In this document: positions 15,712 through 23,250 of the stretch, one piece after another
Layout of the letters: each line of letters starts with the position of its first letter
Numbering within the stretch: position 1 is the first letter of the stretch
DNA from: an uncultured Selenomonas sp.
GTDB taxonomy: Bacteria > Bacillota > Negativicutes > Selenomonadales > Selenomonadaceae
Assembly (NCBI GenBank): GCA_902780535.1
Contig: CACZFT010000010.1
Span: 1-59,761 of the forward strand
Length of the DNA: 59,761 bases
Direction of reading: 5' to 3'
The notes under the pieces: generated by a model
What the model saw: the letters and a program-made list of their open reading frames with translations, nothing else
What the model was told of the DNA's origin: nothing
The model's database searches: none
Program-made: the position numbers and the translations under genes

Positions 15712-16563
15712 ATGCAACAGGCAGCAGGCACCATATCGTGGAGCGAGACGCAGGCCGTGCGCCTGCGCGAGCTCGGCGGGGACGACTGGCTAGAGGAGAC
15801 GTTCGCTACGGCTAAGGAACGCGATCAGGCATTTGCCCGCCACCAGAAGGAGCTCGCGGAGCGCGGGCGGCAGCATCTGGAACAGTTCCGCGCGAACATC
15901 CGCCGGCCGCTCCTCTGCCGCATCGAGGACGCGCTCGTCGAGGCTTTGACACAGGCGGGCTTCGTGCAGGTCGTGACGCCGACGATCATCTCGAAGGACA
16001 TGCTCGCGCGCATGACGATCGACGAGAGCCGCGCGCTGTTTTCGCAGGTGTTCTGGCTCGACAAGAACAAGTGCCTGCGGCCGATGCTCGCGCCGGGGCT
16101 CTACGAGATCTCGCGCGACCTGCTGCGCCTGTGGAAAGGCCCGGTGCGCATGTTCGAGATCGGCTCGTGCTTCCGCAAGGAGTCGCAGGGTGCGACACAC
16201 CTCAATGAATTCACGATGCTCGACATGGTCGAGTGGAATGTCGCAATGGACGAGCGGCAGGCACATCTGAAGGCGTTTGCCGAGCTCGTCATGCAGGCGG
16301 CCGGTCTCGCGGATTACCAGCTCGAAACGGAAGATTCGACGGTCTATGGCGATACGGTCGATGTCACGTACCATGGCGTCGAGGCCGCGTCGTGCGCGTT
16401 CGGCCCGCACCCGCTCGATGACGCCTGGGGCATCCACACGTCGTGGGTCGGTCTCGGCTTCGGCCTTGAGCGCCTCGCGATGCTGCGGGAGGGCGGCCAT
16501 CATGTGAAGAGCTACAGCCGCAGCCTCACCTTCCTTGACGGCGTCCGGCTGAACCTTTCATGA
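15712..16563 (+). CDS. pylSc: PylSc, catalytic domain of pyrrolysyl-tRNA synthetase
   Basis: Class II synthetase catalytic core (283 residues) that charges tRNA-Pyl with pyrrolysine; bacteria split PylRS into this and PylSn. Motif 1 region VVTPTIISKDML, motif 2 FEIGSCFRKE...HLNEFTMLDM and motif 3 GLGFGLERLAML are clear, as is VYGDTVDV with the mobile-loop tyrosine. Two differences from the archaeal enzyme stand out. The residue equivalent to Asn346 of M. mazei PylRS, in the segment FTMLN, is Asp here (FTMLD). The small residue before the last Gly of motif 3 is Leu (GLGFGLER). Both alignments are from memory. Its ATG is 4 bases after the RACE 2 stop. Confidence 0.95.
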   Translation: MQQAAGTISWSETQAVRLRELGGDDWLEETFATAKERDQAFARHQKELAERGRQHLEQFRANIRRPLLCRIEDALVEALTQAGFVQVVTPTIISKDMLARMTIDESRALFSQVFWLDKNKCLRPMLAPGLYEISRDLLRLWKGPVRMFEIGSCFRKESQGATHLNEFTMLDMVEWNVAMDERQAHLKAFAELVMQAAGLADYQLETEDSTVYGDTVDVTYHGVEAASCAFGPHPLDDAWGIHTSWVGLGFGLERLAMLREGGHHVKSYSRSLTFLDGVRLNLS

Positions 16564-16609
16564 CGGCATCAGGTCAGAGAGAAAAAACGAGAACACAGGA
16601 GGAACGATC

Positions 16610-17716
16610 ATGACATATGCACATAGAAGTGATGTCCGCGCCATCCTCGCCGCTTGGGAAGCGACGGGCAGCGTCACGGATGCGCAGCTGCGCACGCTCG
16701 TCGATCTCACGGACGCGTCGGCACGCGAGGAACTGTTCCGCGCGGCACGGCGCGTGCGCGAGCGGGAATTCGGCAAAGACATCTTCGCGTACGGCTTTGT
16801 CTATTTTTCGACGTATTGCCGGAATGCCTGCCGCTTCTGCTATTTCCGCAAGGCCAATCCCGAAAGCATGCGCTACCGCCGAACGGAAGAGGAAACCGTT
16901 CGCGCTGCCGTCGCGCTGAAGGAATCGGGCGTCCATCTCATCGACCTCACGATGGGCGAGGATCCGTATTTCCTCTCGTCAGGCGAAGCGGGCTATGCGC
17001 GCCTCGTCCACCTCGTCTCCGCCGTAAAGGAGGCGACGCAGCTCCCCGTCATGATCTCGCCAGGCGTCGTGCCCGCAGAGCTGCTGCCGCGCCTGCGGGC
17101 GGCCGGAGCGGACTGGTACGCGCTCTATCAGGAGACGCACACGCGCCGCCTGTACGAGAAACTGCGCGAAGGCCAGCCGTACGACGTGCGCTGGAAGGCG
17201 AAATGCGCGGCGGCGCGCGCAGGGCTGCTCGTCGAGGAAGGGCTCATGACCGGCCTCGGTGAGACGGCGGACGATCTCGTGCATTCTCTGCGCGCGATGG
17301 CAGCGCTCGACGCCTCGCAGGTGCGCGTCATGACGTTCGTGCCGCAGGCCGGCACGCCGCTTGGCGGTCTCGTGCCGCAGGACAGCCGCCGCGAGCGCAA
17401 CCTCATCGCCGTCATGCGCCTGCTGATGCCGGACCGCCTCATCCCCGCGTCGCTCGATGTCGAGGGCGCAGATGGCCTCGAATCGCGCATCGAGGCTGGC
17501 GCGAATGTCGTGACGTCCATCATCCCGCCGGATGCCGGCCTCGCGGGTGTTGCGCAGAGCGAGATGGACATCGGCGACGGCCGCCGCACGGTCGCGGGCG
17601 TGCGTCCGCGCCTCGAAGCCATGGGGCTGTACCTCGCAGAGCCTGCGGCCTATGCAGCATGGGTGCAGGCGCGGGAGGGCGCGCAGACCCATGCGCATGA
17701 GGAGGCGTCGGCATGA
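16610..17716 (+). CDS. pylB: PylB, 3-methylornithine synthase (radical SAM)
   Basis: First enzyme of pyrrolysine biosynthesis: rearranges L-lysine to (3R)-3-methyl-D-ornithine. At 368 residues it is close to the usual size. The radical-SAM cluster motif C-x3-C-x2-C is at residues 70-77 (YCRNACRFCYF), followed by the glycine-rich SAM-binding strand (LIDLTMGEDPYF), YQETHTRRLYEKLR and FVPQAGTPL. ATG 16610 follows ACAGGAGG. Its stop overlaps the pylC start (ATGA), so the two are translationally coupled. The gene order pylSc-pylB-pylC-pylD is that of bacterial pyl operons. Confidence 0.95.
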   Translation: MTYAHRSDVRAILAAWEATGSVTDAQLRTLVDLTDASAREELFRAARRVREREFGKDIFAYGFVYFSTYCRNACRFCYFRKANPESMRYRRTEEETVRAAVALKESGVHLIDLTMGEDPYFLSSGEAGYARLVHLVSAVKEATQLPVMISPGVVPAELLPRLRAAGADWYALYQETHTRRLYEKLREGQPYDVRWKAKCAAARAGLLVEEGLMTGLGETADDLVHSLRAMAALDASQVRVMTFVPQAGTPLGGLVPQDSRRERNLIAVMRLLMPDRLIPASLDVEGADGLESRIEAGANVVTSIIPPDAGLAGVAQSEMDIGDGRRTVAGVRPRLEAMGLYLAEPAAYAAWVQAREGAQTHAHEEASA

Positions 17717-18969
17717 AACAGGCGAAGGGTGGAACAGAGGGGGCGGGGGAAGCCCGCCCAGGGGCAGCGACCTCCCCGCCGCGCGCGCTCGTGCTCGGCG
17801 GCAAGCTGCAGGGCGTCGATGCCGCGTATCTCATGAAACGCGCGGGCTATACGGTCACGCTCGTTGACCGTAATCCCGCATGCGCGGCGCGCGAGCTCGC
17901 CGATACGTTTCTCTGCGGCGACCTCCTGGACGAAGCATTTCTCCAGCGCGTGATGGCGGATGCGGATTTCATCATCCCCGCGCTCGAGAAACTGCCCGTG
18001 CTCGAAGCCATCGACCGGGTGGCGAAAGCCGTTGCGGGGGCGGACGGCAGGCGGCCGCGCCTGATGTTTTCGCTCGGCGCGTATCGCGTGAGCTCGTCAA
18101 AGCTCCGCTCCGATGCGATGTTCCACCGCATCGGCATCCCCGCGCCGCGCTATTATCCGGACGGCGATTTCCCGCTCATCGCGAAGCCGTCCGGACGCAG
18201 CGGCAGCGAGGGCGTGACGGTGCTCGAGACGCCCGGCGACCTCGTCGCCTATCGGCAGGCGCACGACATCATGGACTGCGTCGTGCAGGAATACGTGGCG
18301 GGACCGTCGTACTCCATCGAGGTCATCCGACGCGGCGGCCGCGCGCGGACGTTTGCCGTGACGGATCTCGTCATGGACGAAGGATATGACTGCAAGCGCG
18401 TCGTCTGCCCGTCGCGCCTCGCGCCGGAGCTGCAGGAGCGTTTCGCGCAGTACGCCGCCGACCTCGCCGCCGCCGTCGATCTCGAGGGCATCATGGATGT
18501 CGAATGCATCCTCTCGGGCGGCGTGCTCTACGTGCTCGAGATCGATGCGCGCATCCCGAGCCAGACGCTCACGGCTGTCTATCAGGAGACGGGCGTCGTC
18601 GCGCCCGCTGTCTATGCAGCAGGCGCGCCAGGCGAGAGCCTCTGTCAGCCGTCGAACTGGCCGGAGCGCGGCGTCATCTACGAGCACATCGAGGCAAAGG
18701 ACGGCCGGCTGCTCTTTGCGGGCGAGCACATCATGGGCGGGCGCGGCCCGCTCCACGCCATCCATGATTTCTATGGTGCCGATGAAGCGCTCACGACGTA
18801 CGAGCCGGGCCGCAGCGACTGGGTCGCGACGCTCATCCTCACGGCGCCGACGCGGGCTGCCGCCTGGGAAAAGCAGCGGCAGGTCATCGCGCGCATCTGC
18901 GCCGACGAACACCTCGCGTTTGGCGGCGGCCAGGACGACCTTCGCGATACGATGGAAGACATTTCCTGA
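17713..18969 (+). CDS. pylC: PylC, 3-methylornithine-L-lysine ligase (ATP-grasp)
   Basis: Second pyrrolysine-biosynthesis enzyme, joining 3-methylornithine to lysine with ATP. The 418-residue protein begins with an atypical ~24-residue Gly/Ala/Pro-rich extension before the family start ALVLGGKLQGVDAAYL. The ATP-grasp core includes FPLIAKPSGRSGSEGV, VVQEYVAGPSYSIEV and LEGIMDVECIL/YVLEIDARIPSQT (metal and ATP ligands). ATG 17713 overlaps the pylB stop and has GGAGGCG 6 bases upstream, supporting the extended N-terminus. Nothing suggests loss of function. Confidence 0.94.
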   Translation: MKQAKGGTEGAGEARPGAATSPPRALVLGGKLQGVDAAYLMKRAGYTVTLVDRNPACAARELADTFLCGDLLDEAFLQRVMADADFIIPALEKLPVLEAIDRVAKAVAGADGRRPRLMFSLGAYRVSSSKLRSDAMFHRIGIPAPRYYPDGDFPLIAKPSGRSGSEGVTVLETPGDLVAYRQAHDIMDCVVQEYVAGPSYSIEVIRRGGRARTFAVTDLVMDEGYDCKRVVCPSRLAPELQERFAQYAADLAAAVDLEGIMDVECILSGGVLYVLEIDARIPSQTLTAVYQETGVVAPAVYAAGAPGESLCQPSNWPERGVIYEHIEAKDGRLLFAGEHIMGGRGPLHAIHDFYGADEALTTYEPGRSDWVATLILTAPTRAAAWEKQRQVIARICADEHLAFGGGQDDLRDTMEDIS

Positions 18970-19046
18970 TACCTGAAGAGAGCTGCAAGAGCAGCCGTTT
19001 TCAAAAGAACTGGATGAACTGAATGAACATATGAGGAGGAATCATC

Positions 19047-19898
19047 ATGACGAGACTCAGAGAAGAAGACATCGCCGGCATTGAAGCGCGCCTCGTGCGC
19101 CACGATGCGGAACTCCGCCGCCAGACGGGCGCCGGGCTCCGTGACATCGCGCTCTGCGCCGCCAGCGCCCCGCGCCGTTTCGCACGCCAGCTCCAAGACC
19201 GTCCCGTCGCCGTGCTGCCCGTCACGACGGGGCAGGGCATCATCGGCGGCTTCTCGGAAAGCGTGCGGGGCATTCTCGCGTTTCTCGGCATGGATGCCTT
19301 TGTGACGCAGCGGCCGGATGTCGCCGGCCTCGTCGAAGCGGTCGAAAGCGGTGCCGGGCAGGTGTTCCTCGCGGATGACGACACCTGCACGATGCTCGAT
19401 TTCGCTTCGCATGCGACGGTCGAGAACAGCGCGGCGACGGGGCGCGGCTTCGCAGCGGCACTCGCGCTCGCGGCCGGCGACCTGCGCGGCCGCACCGTCA
19501 CCGTGCTCGGCGCCGGCATCGTCGGCCGGTCGGCTGCGGCGTATCTCCGGGATTGCGGTGCCGACCTCGTGCTCTACGATACGGACGAGACGCGTACGGC
19601 GCCTTTTTCGCACCGCCCGCATTTCGCTGTCGCCCGGAGCCTCAGGGAAGCGCTCGATGCTTCGAATCTCTATTTCGAGGCGACGACGGCGCGCGGCACG
19701 ATTGACGTCTCCGATATGGACGAAGAGACGCTCGTCGCCGCGCCCGGCATCCCACTCGGCGTCACGGACGCAGCGCTCGCCCGCTATGGCGCGCACATCA
19801 TCCACGATCCATTGGAGCTCGGCGTCGCCGCGATGGCCTGCGAGCTCCAGGTCGCTGCGGCCGGCGTCCTCTTTGACGAAAACAAAAAAATAGGGTAA
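19047..19898 (+). CDS. pylD: PylD, pyrrolysine synthase (dehydrogenase)
   Basis: Last step of pyrrolysine biosynthesis: NAD-dependent oxidation of lysyl-3-methylornithine followed by ring closure. 283 residues. The N-terminal substrate domain has VLPVTTGQGIIGGFSESV, a PylD hallmark. The Rossmann domain has VTVLGAGIVGRSAAAYLRD (nucleotide loop) and the acidic strand end LYDTDETR. The C-terminus IIHDPLELGVAAMACELQVA also fits. ATG 19047 follows ATGAGGAGG. It is separated from pylC by 77 bases. The 3' end overlaps the promoter of the next gene at 19873. Confidence 0.94.
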   Translation: MTRLREEDIAGIEARLVRHDAELRRQTGAGLRDIALCAASAPRRFARQLQDRPVAVLPVTTGQGIIGGFSESVRGILAFLGMDAFVTQRPDVAGLVEAVESGAGQVFLADDDTCTMLDFASHATVENSAATGRGFAAALALAAGDLRGRTVTVLGAGIVGRSAAAYLRDCGADLVLYDTDETRTAPFSHRPHFAVARSLREALDASNLYFEATTARGTIDVSDMDEETLVAAPGIPLGVTDAALARYGAHIIHDPLELGVAAMACELQVAAAGVLFDENKKIG

Positions 19899-19901
19899 AC
19901 T
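19873..19901 (+). promoter_or_regulatory. Promoter for the HTH / corrinoid 4 / pylT / pylSn unit
   Basis: TTGACG, 17-base A-rich spacer, TAAACT (19896-19901); the -10 begins in the pylD stop codon. Confidence 0.65.
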
Positions 19902-19944
19902 AAAGGCACCCAGAAAAGCCAGGAAAGGAAATGAGGTGCCTGTC

Positions 19945-20406
19945 ATGCCGCGAACTGCCGTGAAGATCGTCCTGACGCCGGAAGAGGCGGAGGCGCTCCG
20001 ACGCAACGTGAAGAGCCAGAAGGTCGAGCGCCGCCTGTATCTGCGTTCGCAGATCGTGCTGCTCTCGGCCGAGGGACATGAGTGCACGGAGATCGGGCGG
20101 ATGCTCGGCATCTCGGAAAAAACCTGCCGCAAGTGGCGCAACCGCTTTGCAAAAGAGCGCATGGCCGGCCTCACCGACCTCCAGCGCCCCGGCGCCCCGG
20201 AATGCTTTTCCAAGGAAGAGCGCTTCGAGATCCTGCGCATGAGCTGCCAGCCGCCGCCCGACATCGGGAAGTGGACGCTCGCCGAGCTCACGGAGCGCGT
20301 CCGTCAGAAATATCAGAAAGACATTTCCATCGAAACCGTGCGCCTCATCCTGCGCGGTGCAGATGCAGAAACGATGCGCGCTGTGCAGGAAAGCCTGAAG
20401 GAATGA
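19945..20406 (+). CDS. Helix-turn-helix protein (IS630-type HTH, no transposase domain)
   Basis: 153-residue basic protein embedded in the pyl cluster. Residues ~20-80 resemble the homeodomain-like HTH at the head of IS630-family transposases (SQIVLLSAEGHECTEIGRML, GISEKTCRKWRNRFAKE, GLTDLQRPG), and residues 85-135 resemble the second winged HTH (WTLAELTERV, DISIETVRLIL). The catalytic DDE domain of IS630 is absent and no inverted repeats flank the gene, so it is unlikely to be a working transposase. It has its own promoter and leads into corrinoid protein 4 and pylT. A domesticated regulator of the Pyl/methylamine genes is a reasonable but unproven reading; a transposase remnant is the alternative. 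Confidence 0.7.
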   Translation: MPRTAVKIVLTPEEAEALRRNVKSQKVERRLYLRSQIVLLSAEGHECTEIGRMLGISEKTCRKWRNRFAKERMAGLTDLQRPGAPECFSKEERFEILRMSCQPPPDIGKWTLAELTERVRQKYQKDISIETVRLILRGADAETMRAVQESLKE

Positions 20407-20454
20407 GGAAGGGATTTCTTTGGAAGCGCAGAATGTCATAGGAGCGTGATTGCC

Positions 20455-21174
20455 GTGAAGGATGCCAGTGATGCCAGTGGAAAGAAGCCAGCGCCAAGGC
20501 CTGCAATGAAGAAGCTCCAGCATGCCCTGCTCGGGCTCGATACCGATGCGGCCGTCAGCGCGGCACAGCAGCTGCGCAAGGACGGTACGCCGCTCCTCGA
20601 CGTGCTCCAGGAGGCCGTGCTGCCGGCGCTCGATGTCCTGAGCCGGTCGTATGACACGGGCGAGCTCTACATCCCGCAGATGCTCGTCGCGGCCGATGCG
20701 TTCGAGACGGCCATCGGCGCGCTCACGGAGGGGCGCGAGGACGAGATCCACGATGCGCTCATGGACGGGCGCGTCGAGATCTACACCGTCGAGGGCGACA
20801 TCCACGACATCGGGAAGAACCTCGTCGGCACGATCCTGCGGGCGAGCGGCTTCGCCATCCTCGACCTCGGGCGCAACGTGCCGACCGAGCAGGTCATCGC
20901 CGAGGCGCGCAAGTGGCGGCCCGACGTCATCATCGGATTCGCGCTCATGACGACGACGGTGCCGGAGCAGCGCACGCTCGTCGAGCAGCTCAGCGAGCAG
21001 GACATGCGCGACCATGTCGCCGTGCTCGTTGGCGGCGACGTCGTCTCCGAGCGCTGGGCGCAGGAAATCGGCGCCGACGGCTACGCGAGGACGGCATTTG
21101 ACGCCGTCCGCCTCGTGCGCGACATGGTCGCGCGGCGCAGGAACGCCGCACGCGAAGCTGCGGGCGAGGTGTGA
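20455..21174 (+). CDS. Corrinoid protein 4 (MtmC/MtbC/MttC family)
   Basis: Fourth methyl-carrier corrinoid protein, ~239 residues. It begins with a Lys/Pro-rich tail (DASGKKPAPRP) not seen in the other three. The cap domain has PLLDVLQEAVLPALDVL and ELYIPQMLVAADAFETA. The B12 domain has D-I-H-D-I-G, GFALMTTTVPEQ and GGDVVSERWAQEIGAD. GTG 20455 gives a better spacing from AGGAG (20440-20444) than GTG 20446. Being the only corrinoid gene inside the pyl gene cluster, it is one candidate for the MtmB partner (MtmC), along with corrinoid protein 1, whose VESDIHDIGKN segment it resembles. Confidence 0.88.
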   Translation: MKDASDASGKKPAPRPAMKKLQHALLGLDTDAAVSAAQQLRKDGTPLLDVLQEAVLPALDVLSRSYDTGELYIPQMLVAADAFETAIGALTEGREDEIHDALMDGRVEIYTVEGDIHDIGKNLVGTILRASGFAILDLGRNVPTEQVIAEARKWRPDVIIGFALMTTTVPEQRTLVEQLSEQDMRDHVAVLVGGDVVSERWAQEIGADGYARTAFDAVRLVRDMVARRRNAAREAAGEV

Positions 21175-21215
21175 GCACGCCGTCCGCCTGCGGGGCGGGC
21201 GGCACACATTTACAT

Positions 21216-21287
21216 GGAGGATGGATCGGACAGATCACGCGGACTCTAACTCCGCGCAGCCGGGTGGAACTCCCGGATTCTCCGCCA
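21216..21287 (+). tRNA. pylT: tRNA-Pyl (anticodon CUA)
   Basis: 72-base suppressor tRNA that inserts pyrrolysine at UAG. The 7-bp acceptor pairs GGAGGAT with ATTCTCC, then discriminator G and encoded CCA (21285-21287). One base (G) separates acceptor and D-stem. The D-stem is GATC/GATC with a 5-base loop lacking the GG of ordinary tRNAs. The anticodon stem is 6 bp (CGCGGA/TCCGCG) around CTCTAAC, with CTA at 21246-21248. The variable loop is only 3 bases. The T-stem is CCGGG/CCCGG with loop TGGAACT lacking TTC. All are hallmarks of tRNA-Pyl. It lies 41 bases after corrinoid gene 4 and 12 bases before a terminator, and is probably cut from a longer transcript. Confidence 0.97.
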
Positions 21288-21298
21288 GCAAACAGCAA

Positions 21299-21329
21299 GG
21301 CTGCTGCACATCGGGCAGCAGCCTTTTTT
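21299..21329 (+). terminator. Terminator after pylT
   Basis: Perfect 9-bp stem GGCTGCTGC/GCAGCAGCC with 7-base loop and six T residues. Confidence 0.92.
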
Positions 21330-21387
21330 GATACCTTTTTGTATGCCGCTCCGTTTTGCGCGAGCGAAGAAAGCATGGTGATGCATC

Positions 21388-21741
21388 ATGAAACAGAAAC
21401 ATGTCACGGCCATCCCGCAGACGAATGACCCGAAGACGCGCGACCGGTTTTATCGGAAGAACACGGAATTTTTCCGCCTCGTCGAGCAGATCAAGCTCTG
21501 GCCGACGCGCTCCGGCGTGCTGCACGGCGTGAAATCCATCGAAATCTATGGCGAGACGGCGCGCATCACGACATTCTGCGGCGCGTCGTTCCTCGTGCGC
21601 AATTCGAAGAACAGCCGCGCGGCGCGCTGGCTCCGCAACAAATGGTGCCGCTCGGCCTGCAAGGCGTGCAAGATCCCCGCGTGGAAGATCGCGAAATACC
21701 AGAAGACGCATATGAATCAGAACTTTGGCTTGGAACTCTGA
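21388..21741 (+). CDS. pylSn: PylSn, N-terminal tRNA-binding domain of pyrrolysyl-tRNA synthetase
   Basis: Small basic protein (117 residues) that binds tRNA-Pyl tightly and works with PylSc. The core IKLWPTRSGVLHGVKSIEI, ITTFCGASFLVRNSKNSRAA, RWLRNKWCRSACKACKIP matches the PylSn fold, including the zinc-type ligands (His in LHGVK, Cys in FCGAS, C-x2-C in CKAC). There is an N-terminal extension of about 25 residues relative to the archaeal domain. It lies downstream of the pylT terminator, unusual given that pylSc is 5 kb upstream, and has only a weak ribosome site. pduX follows 15 bases after its stop. Confidence 0.92.
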   Translation: MKQKHVTAIPQTNDPKTRDRFYRKNTEFFRLVEQIKLWPTRSGVLHGVKSIEIYGETARITTFCGASFLVRNSKNSRAARWLRNKWCRSACKACKIPAWKIAKYQKTHMNQNFGLEL

Positions 21742-21756
21742 GAGAGGGGGAACGTT

Positions 21757-22620
21757 ATGGAAAGCTTTGTCCGCGTGCCCGGCTCGTGCGGCGAGCTCGT
21801 GCAGGGCTGGCACCGTGGCGAGCCGTTCCTCGTGACGTGTCCGATCGAACTGTATACGACGGTGCATGTCTCCGACCGCATCGAGGGGCTGCATGGTCTC
21901 GGGCGGAAGTCGCTGCGGGCGCTGGAGCTTGCACTCGAACTCGTCGGCGAAGAGTCGTTCCCATGGGGCATGGAGCTTACGAGCGAGCTGCCGCATGGCA
22001 AGGGCATGGCGTCTTCGAGCGCGGACATCGCGGCCGTTGCGGCGGCAACGGGACTTGCATTTGGCCGCGCGCTGACGCCGCATGAGATTCTCTCGCTCGC
22101 CGTGCGCATCGAGCCGACGGATGGCGTGTTCTTCCCGAGCATCGTGTGCATGAACCAGGTTACGGGGACGCTGCTCGAAGCATATCCCGCGATGCCGCGC
22201 TTCTGGATTGCTGTGTTTGACACGGGCGGCACGGTGGACACGCTGGCACAGCATGCGCGTCGGCTGCCGCTGCCGGAGCATCCATGGCAGGACATCTTTC
22301 CGCTCCTGCACGGGGATGCGGCGACGGTCGCGCGCGCGGCGACGCAGAGCGCCCGCTGGCACGACGCCGTCCTGCCAAAGCCGGACTTCGCCGCATTCCT
22401 CGCTGCTGCACGGCAAAGCGGCGCCCTCGGCCTCTGCACAGCCCACAGCGGCACGGTGCTCGGCGCACTGTTTCCGCCGGAGCTGACGAAAGAGGCGGTG
22501 GAAGTGGAGGCTTCGAAGCTTTGTGCCGCCGTCCCCGCGCTCGCCTTCCTCCGCCTCACGCGACTGCGCGCTGGCGGCATCGAGGTTTCGATGTCAGAAA
22601 AACGGTATTTGCAAAGATGA
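21757..22620 (+). CDS. pduX: PduX-like L-threonine kinase (GHMP family)
   Basis: GHMP kinase of 287 residues resembling PduX, which makes L-threonine phosphate, precursor of the aminopropanol arm of cobalamin. Features: substrate loop PGSCGELVQGW, ATP-binding GHMP motif ELPHGKGMASSSADIAA, and a C-terminal AHSGTVLGALF segment. ATG 21757 follows AGAGAGGGGG. Its place 15 bases after pylSn links cobamide supply to the corrinoid proteins encoded upstream. No other cobalamin-synthesis gene is in the window, so it may support salvage or completion of a corrinoid made elsewhere. Confidence 0.85.
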   Translation: MESFVRVPGSCGELVQGWHRGEPFLVTCPIELYTTVHVSDRIEGLHGLGRKSLRALELALELVGEESFPWGMELTSELPHGKGMASSSADIAAVAAATGLAFGRALTPHEILSLAVRIEPTDGVFFPSIVCMNQVTGTLLEAYPAMPRFWIAVFDTGGTVDTLAQHARRLPLPEHPWQDIFPLLHGDAATVARAATQSARWHDAVLPKPDFAAFLAAARQSGALGLCTAHSGTVLGALFPPELTKEAVEVEASKLCAAVPALAFLRLTRLRAGGIEVSMSEKRYLQR

Positions 22621-22625
22621 ACTTG

Positions 22626-22657
22626 GCGAACCTGCTGTTGCGGTTCGCTCTTTTATT
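22626..22657 (+). terminator. Probable terminator of pduX
   Basis: 7-bp stem GCGAACC/GGTTCGC with 9-base loop followed by TCTTTTATTT. Confidence 0.6.
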
Positions 22658-22696
22658 TCTGTGAATATTATACGCGAGGACGGAAATCATCAACCT

Positions 22697-22893
22697 TTAT
22701 TGGAGCAGAGACAGCAAGCTCGATGCGTTCTGGTTCGCCTGCGCGAGCATGGTTTGTGCGGACTGGGCGAGGATGCTGGCTTTCGTGTAGTTCGTCATTT
22801 CCTTTGCCATGTCGGCGTCGCGCGGCGTGAGCTTGACCTTCATCCCCGACGCGGCTTTCTTGAGCTGCTTGCCGAGCGTCGTGTCGGGGGGTA
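22697..22893 (-). pseudogene. Internally deleted flagellin remnant
   Basis: Minus-strand frame whose end, DADMAKEMTNYTKASILAQS and then MLAQANQ...LLSLLQ before TAA, is the conserved C-terminal D0 helix of flagellin. About 15 residues earlier, LGKQLKKAASGMKV matches the N-terminal D0 helix (family pattern sL.kslkkvsSGmkI). The ~200+ residues normally between are gone. No promoter or proper start is seen. It shows the lineage once made flagella; no other flagellar gene is in the window. Confidence 0.7.
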
Positions 22894-22962
22894 AAAATTT
22901 TATGTGGATGCAAGAAAATACCATAGCGATATGATATACTGAAAGCAAATGGAGGCGGCATC

Positions 22963-23250
22963 ATGAAATATATCGAACGCATCAAGGCGCTTGTCCTGCA
23001 TGAATTGCAGAACGAAGATGCAAGCGTGTTTCTTTTTGGCTCTTGGGCGCGTGGGCAGCAACGGCAGAGCTCGGATGTCGATGTCGCCATTGAATACCAT
23101 GGCCCATCGAACTGGCGGAAAATTGCTGATCTGAGGGAAGCACTCGAAGAATCGACGATCCCGTATCGCGTGGATGTCGTTGATATGCAAGAGGTTTCAG
23201 CCGCACTTGTGAAGGAAATCCGAAAGGATGGCATCGTATGGAAAGCATGA
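22963..23250 (+). CDS. MNT-type nucleotidyltransferase (antitoxin of HEPN pair)
   Basis: 95-residue minimal nucleotidyltransferase. The catalytic pattern G-S-x-A-R-G...D-V-D-V is intact in FLFGSWARGQQRQSSDVDVA, followed by the third acidic strand YRVDVVDM. In MNT/HEPN modules this protein modifies or neutralises the HEPN toxin. ATG 22963 has GGAGG upstream, and an extended -10 (TGATATACT, 22932-22940) precedes it. The next gene overlaps by 13 bases, the usual coupling. It corresponds to the gene whose remnant lies at 2283, but sequence detail differs. Confidence 0.88.
   Translation: MKYIERIKALVLHELQNEDASVFLFGSWARGQQRQSSDVDVAIEYHGPSNWRKIADLREALEESTIPYRVDVVDMQEVSAALVKEIRKDGIVWKA

Noticed and set aside
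19945-20406. Complete IS630 insertion sequence
   Set aside because: No DDE domain, no terminal inverted repeats and no TA duplication seen; called an HTH protein instead.
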